A stretch of 64,000 nt of DNA from Aquilaria yunnanensis. Its lineage: Eukaryota; Streptophyta; Magnoliopsida; Malvales; Thymelaeaceae. Both the position numbers and the translations under genes were made by a program. Positions 12,954-22,304 of the stretch are shown piece by piece. How positions within the stretch are numbered: the first letter of the stretch is position 1; every line of letters starts with the position of its first letter. Where the stretch lies: assembly GCA_039654915.1 (NCBI GenBank), contig CM077597.1, positions 62,152,001 through 62,216,000 of the forward strand. The letters run 5' to 3'. A model generated the notes under the pieces. That model saw nothing but the letters and a program-made list of their open reading frames with translations, had not been told where the DNA came from and searched no databases.

Positions 12954-13677
12954 TGATGCTCTAGAATATCTTTGATTTAGGACATATTGAACCCTCATTA
13001 GACCATCGCCTGAGTAGTATCTACAGCACTTGAAGAATGAGGGTTATGAGCTCCCCAGAATGTTTTTTTAGGGGAGGGATCTCCGATGCCCAAGTCAGTA
13101 TGTGAGGAATGGGTTGCTAGGAACATAGAATAGATGGAGAGTAGGGCTCATATATATTACCTGGGAGCCTCCTTGAGTATTTATAGGAGGCTAGGATGAT
13201 AAGGCCATTATGCCCAGTCCGAGTAGATCAGGACACGTGTTCGGCTCGATTTGATCTGTACCTTCGGCGAGAGGAGTCTTTAACTAGCCGTAGGTAGTTA
13301 TGCCCAGAGGATAAAGGCATGTGTGAGGTTTTTCGTCAAAAATCCCCCAACAACATTTGTGGTTTCTCCCTAAGACCCCACGGGGATTTGAGACCCTTTC
13401 AAACGAGGATTTCCCCCAATGGTGACTGGAGAAAACCTTTCGACTGCGCAGACCATTTTCGGGGGGCATTTCTTCTATAAAGGATGATAGACCTATGTTC
13501 TTGAGGTTGGTAATATACACTCCTGAGGATGGAAAAGAGTGTTTTTCCCGGAGTTGGTCGTATACATTTCTGAGGGTTGTGTAGATCCTTCTCCCAGGGT
13601 TGGTCATATAAATTCCCGAGGATGGTGTCTAGTTTGTGAATAAGAAGGCCATGTGGGCAATAGCCCTTTGGCTATCA
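12954..13677 (-). mobile_element. Element B: 5' LTR (724 bp)
   Basis: It runs from TGATGCTC next to the PBS to GGCTATCA (plus-strand reading). It shares with D's LTRs the GATCTCCGATGCCCAAGTCA block and the end block CAATAGCCCTTTGGCTATCA. A minus-strand TATA-like segment (plus-strand AGTATTTATAGGAGG) lies near 13175. Without the second LTR its age cannot be estimated. Confidence 0.8.
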
Positions 13678-13988
13678 CTTCTCTAGTTGACAAGGGCATT
13701 TTGGTCATTGAACTTCCTACCTTCAATGCATCTATTAACTTTCCCACTTCGGTTGTACATATGCCTCCTTCCTTAGAGATCTCCTCACTTCCTCATTTAG
13801 CCCTCCTTTTCTTAATTTTGCCTTTGAGGTTTCTTTTTTTCTCCTCTTTTCTGAAATTTTTTTCAGGTTTTTATCTCTTTTTTGTGTAACTATTCTCACG
13901 TAATCCGATGACTCTGACTGATTATTTCATGCTAGCTTTCTGAAGTATGGCGGGTTTTATCTTCTTATTGTCTTCTCTTAGCCAGAAT
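13678..13988. other. Element C: upstream flank of a relative's antisense gene
   Basis: This lies between the outer end of B's 5' LTR and the first recognisable part of C's antisense gene. It is pyrimidine-rich and non-coding; I see no definite signal in it. Confidence 0.4.
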
Positions 13989-15616
13989 GGCGATCCATGG
14001 CCAAAGTGGTAGTAGGGACAAAGGGTAACAGGAGTTTGTTGATGCTTTTCCAAGTTACGCTACCCCGAAAAGGGTAAAAAAAAATGAGGGAAGAAGTATT
14101 TCCTCCGCTCCCCTACTCAATTTTGAATGTTAAAGAAGAATGAGATGAGCTACCAGGCCCAGCCAGGGGAGATTACTATATTCAAGATACAATTACAGCT
14201 CAGGCTCTAATGTTCCCCCCACAACATCACTAAGGACTTTTACATGCTCCATGGCAAATCGATGAATAAGCTTCTGCCGAACTCGTACGCCTACTATAAC
14301 ATGTATCTCTATTTGTGCAAGGCCCTCAAGGTTCCACTTTTGTATCATCATGCTATACTAAATGCTTTAGGCTCAACCAAAGGGTTCCTTCTACTTCATG
14401 CTTCCTTAAGGTATAGGGAGCAAAAAGTATAATTTCTGCTTAATACTCGAGATGGGTGGTGTACTTAGTAGAAGAAGTACTTTTTCATGATGGTGATGAA
14501 GTCATGAAGGATATCAGGTAGTTGACCATCTGACCCTTTGGAGATGGACATTGAAGATCCATTAGTCCTCCTTGACGGCAAGCTGAAAGCACACTTCCAA
14601 GAATTTGATGCCAAAATTAAGGCAGTAATAGACTGGGGAGAACCAAAGGATGGCCAGATCTTTATTCGTTTCCAATTTGGTAGGACTTAATGACCAAGGA
14701 CGTTGTTTGGGACCTCAATATCTCCCCAGCCCATTTGTTTGGTCCAGAGTTGCCTTCTCCACTTGCTAGTGAGAAGAAACCCTTTTTGGTCTAACTAGTT
14801 CAGTGGGACCTCAACTATTTGGATTTTATTTCCCATAAGCTTTTATCTTGGTTTACATTCTTTCTCCTAAGTATTCACACTAATATCCCTTCTTACGTAG
14901 GTATGGGTGATGACTTTTAAGCTGACTTCTATAGAAAGGCCATTTTAGCCAAGGTTTAGAAGGACAAGGAGAAGGGCAAAAACCAACAAAGAGGAATCCA
15001 AAAAAGCAAAATGCCAATGGACCCAAGTTGAAGAAGACTCGCTTTTATCTTATGCTTGTTTTGGAGCTAGTCAAAGAGACCGAGAATGAAGTTTTCGCTA
15101 TAGAGGTGAAAAATGCTATGGATGTAGTCCAAGAAGAGCTAGACAAAGAAGTCCTAATTCCTTCCCCCCCTAAGTCCCCAAACTGGCTCTACACCTTTAG
15201 GAGTAATTTTAGAGAATGGTTTTCCTCCTTCATTAGGCTCAAAGAATGAAAGAAAAAAGAAAAAGATGCGCAAATAGGTGGCTAATCCTCCTGCCAATGC
15301 CCTAGAGGCCCCCGATACTGAAGAGGTCCATGCCACCATAGAAGTTCCAGGTTCAGTAATCAACCTACCTATTTTTTTTTGGTCTTTTTGATATCTTTGA
15401 ACTAGTGGAGGATTGGTTGGGGACTGACACTATTAATGAACTTTTGTGTGATTGTACAAGGGAGAATTTGGACCTGAGTTAGGTGGTGGAACATGATGCC
15501 TGTTTGTGAACCAATAATGCTCTCTTGCACTGGGACAGTGTGTTGAAGTCAACAAGTTGGGACATCACCGAGGACATGTCCCATTTTGACTATGTCATCT
15601 CACAGAAGATAATTCC
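13989..15616 (+). pseudogene. Element C: fragment of an antisense gene, truncated by D
   Basis: On the plus strand, diverged pieces of the E1/E2 antisense protein can be followed. They include an HGKSMNKLLPNSYAYYN segment (matching HGIAVNQLPPNAYCYFN) near 14247, a lysine-rich segment near 15000, and WDITEDMSHF (matching WTITEDMNLF) near 15565. The reading frame is broken many times. The gene is cut at 15616 by the start of D's LTR, so the coiled coil and C-terminal signature are absent. It is flanked by B on the left and D on the right, so C was probably the host of both insertions. Confidence 0.7.
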
Positions 15617-16348
15617 TGATGCTCTAGCACATCTTAGATGCAAGACATGTTGAACCTCTGGTACACCTTCGCCTGAGTAGTAGCTACAGCATGCAAAGAA
15701 TATTTGTTAGAAGCTCCTAGGAGTATGTTTTCGGGAGAGGGATCTCTGACACCCAAGTCAATATGCAAGTGGAGAGGTTGTTAGGAGTTAAGAGTAGAGA
15801 ATAAAAAAAAAGGATACCTCTTGTGCCTTACCTGGGAGCCTCCCCTAGTATTTATAGGAGGCCGGGATGGGAAAGCCGTTATGCCCAGCTTGAGTAGATC
15901 AGGACACGTGTTTGGCCGGATTTGATCTGTACCTTAAGAGAGAGGTGTCTACAACTACCCATAGGCAGTTATGCCCAATGGGTAGGTGCGTGTGTGAGGT
16001 TTCGGTCAGAGATCTTCCAATTATATTCATCATTTCACCCTAACACCCCTCGGGGATCTAAGACCCCTTGGAACAAGGATTTTTCCCCAAAGGTGACTAA
16101 AGAAAGCCCTCCGGATGTGCGGACTATTTTTTTGAGGCATTTTTTCTATCGAGGATGATAGAACTACATTCCTGAGGTTGGTAATATACACTCCCAAGGA
16201 TGGTAAAGAGTTTTTCTCCCAAAGTCATTGGTATACCTTTCAGAGGGTGGTGTAGATCATTCCCTTAAGGTTGGTCGTATAAATGCCCAAGAGTGGTGTC
16301 AGGTTTGCCAATAAGAAGGTCGTGTGGGCAATAGCCCTTTGGCTATAA
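15617..16348 (-). mobile_element. Element D: 3' LTR (732 bp)
   Basis: It starts TGATGCTCTAGC and ends GGCTATAA, a mutated CA end. Block order is the same as in the LTR at 36676. A minus-strand TATA-like box (plus-strand AGTATTTATAGGAGG) lies near 15849. It is inserted in C's antisense gene; the flanking five bases at 15612-15616 are ATTCC. Confidence 0.8.
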
Positions 16349-16366
16349 CATGCCCCCCGTGGGGGA
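16349..16366 (-). promoter_or_regulatory. Element D: polypurine tract
   Basis: The plus strand reads CATGCCCCCCGTGGGGG immediately inside the 3' LTR, so the minus strand has the G-run plus CATG seen at the same place in E1, E2 and E3. Confidence 0.65.
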
Positions 16367-16854
16367 CCGGAGTTGTATCTTCGGTATTAATAAATCAAGA
16401 ACATGTTACAAAAATCCTGCCCTTGGGAAGCTGAGGCAGTCATTTGCAAAAGAACTTCCTTCCACTGAGGTTACTGCTTCAACCTGTATTCTTAGCATAC
16501 TTTTGGACTTTTTGTTTGCTTTCCATTTTTCAAATTTAAACCCTCGGTGAGGATGTTTCTTTAAGCCAAATTCTTATTTTTGAAGAGGTAACATCTTTGG
16601 CATATAAAGAGTTACTTTTTCCTTAGGGTTTTTATTCCCGCCTGCTGTAAATGGATCATCCTATATGTTGAATGAGTAGTCATGTCACATTGGGTTACAT
16701 AACATAGACTTACTAGATCAGAAGGTGTGCCCTTGTTTTTCGTGCCATGTGACATGTGTCATCAAGTCATTAGTTATCCTTCACATCTGTTACATCAATT
16801 ACACCTCTTCACCTATAGAGGGTCATTATGGCATCATTTTGCCTGGCTTCTTGA

Positions 16855-16868
16855 GGCTATATAAAGCC
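16855..16868 (+). promoter_or_regulatory. Element D: TATA box of the antisense gene
   Basis: GGCTATATAAAGCC lies on the plus strand 216 bp upstream of the antisense ATG at 17084, in the same relative place as CCTATAAATAGCC in E1. The rest of 16367-17083 is the promoter and leader. It contains an ACATGTGTC motif near 16750 and a CGGAG...TGGCGATT segment that resembles the E1 leader, but no other gene. Confidence 0.6.
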
Positions 16869-17083
16869 ATTTCTCCCCAAGGCCTTTCACTCATATGCCT
16901 TTAGCTGTCCCTTATTCTATAGCTTTCTTATTTTCTTACGGCCGTGTCTAAGAGGCGGAGTGATTTTCAGCCACCATTTATGGCGATTTTCCTAGGTTCT
17001 GTAGGTTGGTATTTCCAAACTTTATTTGTTTTTCATCCCTCTTCCCCTAGCAATTCCAAGGTTAGGGTCCTAGTTAACCGAAG

Positions 17084-17478
17084 ATGTTGGCTTCACAAGC
17101 CGAAGTCTGATCCATTCCCAAAAATTGGACTCCACTCAACTCTCACTTGAGCTATGCAACTTCAAAAAAGCTAAAGAAGTGGCCAGCGAAATTTTTCCTT
17201 CCTGCTTATGCTGTGATTAGGCTTCCTAGCCTAGGCAAACCAAGCTACCATCCTCAATGTAATGAGGTTTCAATCTTCAGAGCACAGTTGAAGGTGGGTC
17301 TTCAGTATCCACCACTAAAGATGGTGAGCGAATTTTGCCACTTTCATGGCATGCCTGTTAACCAGCTACCTCCAAACTCCTATTTTTCGTTCAATGCCTT
17401 TATCTACATGTGTGGGGTCTTCAAGATAGACCCTCACTTCATCTTTTTCATGCAATATTACAAGCTTCATCTTGTCCC
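17084..17478 (+). pseudogene. Element D: antisense gene, 5' part (exon 1, before E1)
   Basis: A diverged exon 1: KKWPAKFFLPAYAVIRLPSL, then FCHFHGMPVNQLPPN, then FFMQYYKLHLVP, matching the Transposase_28-like N-terminus of the E1/E2 protein. It is broken by a stop shortly after the ATG and by a frameshift. It ends exactly at the GTCCC duplicated by E1 and continues at 28644. Confidence 0.8.
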
Positions 17479-18345
17479 TGATGGCCTGGGGCCTCATCGT
17501 TGTGAGTCATGATGACTGTTGAGGAGACTTCTAGGAGGAAGAACGCCTGGAAGGTGGATCGCCCCAAGGAGAGTACCTGAAAAGCTGGTAAACAGGGTTA
17601 GGAGGTCCCCGGAGTGTTTTTCCGGGGGGGGAGCCTCCGACGCCCAAGTCAGTGGTGGCCGGAAGAAGGAGAAAGTCACTAGCTCAAAGAGAAAGGCAGA
17701 AAAGTCTCGCCTGGTATTTTCTCAGGGTGTGGGAGCTGTATATCCGGCCTGCCAACCTCCTGTCAAGTATTTATTTCCTGTATATATAGGAATACCTAGC
17801 CCGTTCAGATCATGACACGTGTGCGGTCGGATGCTCCTGAACGTCTGGGCGTAGGGGACAGATAGTTGGTAACTAGATGGCCTTGAGCCTTGTGCTGAGA
17901 CGGGCCATGATATGATTCTGATGGCGTCTGCGCGTCAGGGCGACTTTTTACGTCTGTGGTGGGACGTGTCAGAGGCTTCCTTAAATGCTTCCTTAAATGC
18001 GCCTGCCGTACTCCCGAGGTCCCTGGGCGAGGTCGTCCTCTAGTTCAGACAGAGCCTCTTCGGGAAGCCTACCCTCAGTTCGGGGGTTCCCAGTTCCAGG
18101 GGGTTCCGCCTTCGGGGATATCATATTCGGGCAGCAATGTCTGGTGCCACTTTTCCGAAGGCGCGTTGTTCACAACCTTGGGGGGCGAATGGAGTCCTCA
18201 AGTTTTACTGGCATGCCGAGGCTCGGAGCTCTCAGGCTATCTCCCGAGGTGCATGATTCCACTTATTCCCGGGAAGCGCCAGTTCTTCTGGCCGTTGTTG
18301 TGGCAGGGTATTCGGCCAGATTGAGGCGACAGCCTTTGGCTATCA
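17479..18345 (-). mobile_element. E1: 3' LTR
   Basis: 867 bp, starting TGATGGCC on the plus strand and ending GGCTATCA. In element orientation it starts TGATAGCC. It differs from the 5' LTR by five transitions, for example near 17682 (C for T) and 18233 (A for G). The 206-codon frame overlapping it at 17997-18617 is a chance frame in LTR sequence. Confidence 0.95.
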
Positions 18346-18362
18346 CATGCCCCCCTCTGGAA
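18346..18362 (-). promoter_or_regulatory. E1: polypurine tract
   Basis: Minus-strand TTCCAGAGGGGGGCATG abuts the 3' LTR. It is the expected primer site for plus-strand DNA synthesis. Confidence 0.8.
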
Positions 18363-18753
18363 AGCCGAAGTGAAGACTTCGGTTTGCATCTCTTTCCGAG
18401 GTTGCCGTTGGGAGTCTTGTTGGGAAGCATAACCTGTTCCGAGGTCGCACCTTTTGCCCGAGGGTCTGGGCTGTTCGGCCTTGGCCTATTCTTTGGTGTC
18501 TCCGAGGCAAAGCCTGTACCGAAGATACACCTCTTGCCCAAAAGTCATGGGCTGTTCAGCCATAGCCTGTCTCTTGGTGTCCTCGAGGTGGCCTGCTTTT
18601 TATTTCTGCAGGTCTGATGGGCAAGCGTGTCAGACTGAGCGGCGCGTCTCCATTTCTCAGGGATGTCAAACGACGTGTCCCAATCAGGAGGCGTGTCCCG
18701 ATTTTCCAGGCACGTTTGGGGAGGCACGTCCCCCATTTCTGCGCAGCGGTTGA

Positions 18754-18900
18754 CACGTGGCTTCTTGCCATTGGAGGAGAGGCACGTGATTTACAGAGGG
18801 CGCGCCTTTTCGGGTGCAGCGGGCAGTTACGGCGACGGTTCGCCTCCAATGGGTACTTATGATGTTCTTTCGGTTACCCACCTTTGGCCTATAAATAGCC
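18754..18900 (+). promoter_or_regulatory. E1: predicted promoter of the antisense gene
   Basis: A CACGTG box (18754-18759) is followed by a TATA box CCTATAAATAGCC (18888-18900) on the plus strand, 286 bp before the antisense ATG. The same pair is in E2 (62089-62094 and 61948-61960, minus strand), and TATA-like boxes stand at the same place in D and E3. The flanking 18363-19185 is otherwise non-coding promoter and leader sequence. Confidence 0.6.
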
Positions 18901-19185
18901 CATTCCATCATAAGTCCCACTTACTGTTTTTCTGCTCTTTTTCTGCTCTGCCCTCTGTTCTTGCGTTTTATCTTGCTTTCTGTGGCGGAGCTTCTTTAAT
19001 CAGAGCTTTTTCCTACCAACTTTCACGACGGCGTCCTCAGGCAAATCTTTTGGTGGGTTTTGATTTCCAGAGTACTTGATTCCTCTATTTTTCTGAGTTT
19101 TTCTGGAAAACTGTTGTTTTTTTCCAAACTCGTCTTCTGAGTTTTTTCTGGAAACTATTTTCTTTTCCATCTCAAACTCTTTTTC

Positions 19186-21534
19186 ATGTCTGCGATGCCT
19201 GTTCCCGAGAGCTGGAAACCTCTTCTGGCCCATCCTTGCTGTACCACCCCCGAAAAACTAGAGAGGTGGAAGAAAAAATTCTTTCTTCCGTCTTACGCTG
19301 TGACCAGACTGCCTCGTTCTAGCCATTTTGCTTTTTCAAACCGTGGCGACGAGGTTACCGTCTTCCGAGCCCAACTGAAGGCCGGTCTTCGGTATCCTCC
19401 CCCGAAGTTGGTTTGCGAGTTCTGCCAATTCCATGGCATTGCTGTGAACCAGCTTCCCCCGAACGCGTACTGCTATTTTAACGCCTACCTCTGCATGTGT
19501 GGCGTGTTCGGGATAGAGCCCCACTTCATCATTTTCATGCAGTACTACAAGCTCTATGTGGTCCCGAAGGGTGGCTTCTATTTCCTGCAGCCTCGGGGAT
19601 CCGGGAGCAAAAAATTCACCTTCACCTTCGACACGAAGGATAGCTGGCGGGGGTGGCAGCCTATGTTCTTTTTCCTCAAGGTGGATAAGAACTGGTCTGA
19701 TGTCCCGACTAGGTGGGCTCAGGGAGTGCTGAACGCAGACGTCGTTGATCCGAGGATGCTGCTGACCCCACCGTTGGCTTCCGTGTTCACGGATTTCGAC
19801 GCCCGCATTCGGGCAGTCGCTGACTGGGCTCCCGAGGTCTCTCCTCGTGCTCTTTACCCCTTTCCTATCAACTGGAGGTTGATGACCGAAGAAGTCCTTC
19901 GGGAGCTGAAAGTGGTTAAGGAGCACGTGACTGACCTCAATATGCCCGCTCCCGCCATCGCCGGGAAGGACTCCTGGCTGGTCAAGCTCCTTAAGGGGGA
20001 GACTTCTTTCGAATCTTTTGCCGAAAGTGAGTAATCTTCCACCCCTTTATATTTTTTCCTCGGACTTACGCTGATATTTCTTCTCTTTTTCAGAGATGGG
20101 CGATGGGGCTGCCGCCTATTACAAGGCCCTCTTTTCTGGCCAAGTGGAGAAGGGGGAGCAGACAAAGAAGGCGGCTTCCCGAAGAAGGAAGTCGACAGGG
20201 GCGGGGCCATCGGCGAAGCGAGCTAGGAAGGCTGTCCAACCTCCTCAGCCAGAGCTTTCGGAACAAGAAGCTGGCGAAGAGGCTGGTCTTGTTGAAATTT
20301 CACCGGTCGAGGTCCCCGCTACTTCCGCCGAGGTGCCTCCTCCCGACCTCGAGGCCCCCAGAAACACTGTAGTGGTAGAAGTACCCACCGCCGAGGAGCG
20401 GTACCGGCAGAAGGGTAAGGGTCTTTCTTCCGAGGGGCCCGAGGATCCCGAGGACACTGTCTCCGAGGTTCCTCCAGGTATGCCTTTAGGCGAAGTTCAG
20501 CTCCTTTTCCTTTCACGAATTTTTCTCCTGCTCCTAACTTCCTTCTCACTTTCAGGGGAGCCTCTTACTGCTAGCTGGAGGGCCATTCATGAGAGGAAAC
20601 GGGCCCTGCGCGATGCCACAATCCCTGAGGGGAAGATCCCCTTGGAGCCCTTTTGGACAATCACGGAGGATATGAATTTGTTCTCCGACGCTTGTCCGAA
20701 GATGACAAAAGAGATTTGGAAGGGGATGACCACTGACGCCTCCTTCCGGGCCATTGTGGCGGCTCACCCAGGGGATAATACTCTCGCCGCAAAAGTCACC
20801 GAGCATGCTGCTCAGGTATAGTCTTTACACTTTTTTCCTCAATTTTCTAAGTGTTTAGACTTGTACTAACCTGGACTTTTGCCTTGCCGTAGCTGCTGGA
20901 GTACGCTGGTTATCTCCGAGTTCGGGTGGCCAGACAGGCTGCCTCCAAGGATGCTACTTCGCGGGAACTCAGTGAAGCGAAGGCTTCGCTTGCGAAGGTG
21001 ATCGCCAGCAACCAGCAGCTGACAGCGGATTGTTCTCAGCAACTTGCTGCCGTTCGGGAGGAGTTCTCGAAGAAAAGAGAAGAACTTGAAAAGGACTCCT
21101 CCCGGAAGATTGCCGACCTCGGCGACCAAGTAAAGGGGCTGCTCGCCGCCAACGAAGATCTTGTCAAGGACAAGGCTGTTTCCGACAGTCTTGCGTCGAG
21201 GTTGACGGACGAGAACACTGCTCTTCAAGCCGAGGTCGAGGCTCTGAAGAAGGAGTCCGGAGAGACGCTGGGGATAAGCGAGCTTGAAGAGGAGGTTGCT
21301 GAGCTGAGGGACGAGGTCAATGTCCTTGGCATTCAAAAACGTACTTCTGATGACATGGCCAAGGTCGCCTTTCAGGACGGCTTCTGCCTCGCTCGGCACC
21401 AGGTGCTGCAGAGGTTCCCAGATTTGGACCTCTCTTTTCTGGAGGGCCTAAATATTCCTGAGGGACCTCGGTGGCAGTGGTCCAAGGTCGAGCATCTGAA
21501 GCTTCCTGGTCTTCGTCCGCCCGGCTCTCCCTAG
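19186..21534 (+). CDS. E1: spliced antisense gene, predicted 708-residue Transposase_28-like coiled-coil protein
   Basis: Four predicted exons: 19186-20026, 20094-20477, 20556-20815, 20893-21534. Introns are GT-AG (donors GTGAGT, GTATGC, GTATAG; acceptors TTTTTCAG, CTTTCAG, GCCGTAG) and join in frame. Exon 1 (residues 1-280) resembles Pfam Transposase_28, the 'putative gypsy type transposon' domain, a name that does not imply known transposase activity. Exon 2 has a basic, possibly nuclear-targeting stretch (about 302-328) followed by an acidic, Pro/Glu-rich part. Exon 4 carries a coiled coil (about 518-640) and the signature FQDGFCLARHQ (655-665). The gene is antisense to gag-pol, between pol and the 3' LTR. 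Its biochemical role is unknown. Splicing is inferred; exon lengths are identical in E2, and junctions recur in E0, D and E3. Confidence 0.75.
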
Positions 21535-21639
21535 TTTGTTTTAGGGCTCCTCTTATTTTTCTCCTTCGTGCTCCTTCTTTGGACACTTCTTTTGTAAGGC
21601 AGCGTTTGCTCTAAATGAACAATCTTTTCGGCTAAGTCC

Positions 21640-22200
21640 TTTCTTGCAAGTTTCTTCATTTCCACTGTCCCGAACACGTTTGCTTCAAGAGACTTTCGGA
21701 AAACCTGCAACCAAAGAAACTTTTTACCTTCCTTTGTCCCGAGCGTGCTCGCTCAAGAGACTTTCTGGAAAGTTTGTAAAAATTTGGCTAAGTCTTTTGC
21801 AGGCTTTTTGTTTCCTTTTATCCCGAACATGTTCGCTCAAGGGCCTTCGGAAAACCTTCAGCCAAATTTTTCTGTCTTCCTATTGTCCCGAGCATATTTG
21901 CTCAAGGGACTTAGGAAAATTTTCAAGAGATTGTTCATTCCCTTTTTCCCGAGCACGCTTGCTGAAGGGTGTTCGGAAATTACCTCTGCTTTTGTTTTGG
22001 CGTGTACTTTTGCGAGATTCTTGCTTTCCCTTTTTCCCGAGCATGTTCACTCAAGGGTGTTCGGAAAATTTTCTCTGCACTGATTATGCCGAGTACTTTT
22101 GCAAGATTCTTGTTTCCCATTTTTCCCGAGCATAGTGGCTCAACGGACTTCGGGAAGTCATATCTGCTTTTTTCGTGGCGAGCACCTTCGCGGAATTTTG
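21640..22200 (-). repeat. E1: short tandem repeats in the region downstream of pol
   Basis: Seven diverged units, about 60-90 bp apart, each with a TCCCGAGCAxGxTxGCTCAAG-type core followed by TTCGGAAA. The core contains an imperfect GAGC...GCTC dyad. E2 has eight units. The stretch 21535-22304 otherwise lacks genes. Repeat-rich regions between pol and the 3' LTR are known in Tat elements and can seed satellite DNA. Confidence 0.8.
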
Positions 22201-22304
22201 TCCTGGACAATTTGGTATACTTAAAAATTTTCTCAAGACCATTCTTCTCCGGACCATCCTGTACTTAGAATATTTTTTGTACAATATATTTCTTCCGCTC
22301 AACC

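Larger units (their letters stand above)
4946..13677 (-). mobile_element. Element B: old, decayed Tat element, minus strand, 3' part outside the window
   Basis: B comprises pol and gag remnants (5055-5634 and 8116-12933), a PBS (12934-12951) and a 5' LTR (12954-13677). The left edge starts with the post-pol spacer seen also in D (GTGATAAGACTCxTAACA; D copy around 31160). E0 is inserted into this spacer, so B's antisense gene and 3' LTR must lie left of the window. X1 interrupts its integrase. B and D are closer to each other than to E1/E2 in LTR and coding sequence. Confidence 0.8.

Noticed and set aside
17997..18617. 206-codon plus-strand frame across the E1 3' LTR, and equivalents in the other LTRs
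   Set aside because: It spans the LTR, PPT and the antisense promoter region, has no homology I recognise and is only partly kept in other copies; a chance frame in GC-rich sequence.
19186..20026. The antisense protein as a true DNA transposase
   Set aside because: The family label Transposase_28 comes from its occurrence in gypsy elements; I see no DDE or other catalytic set, and no terminal inverted repeats belong to it.
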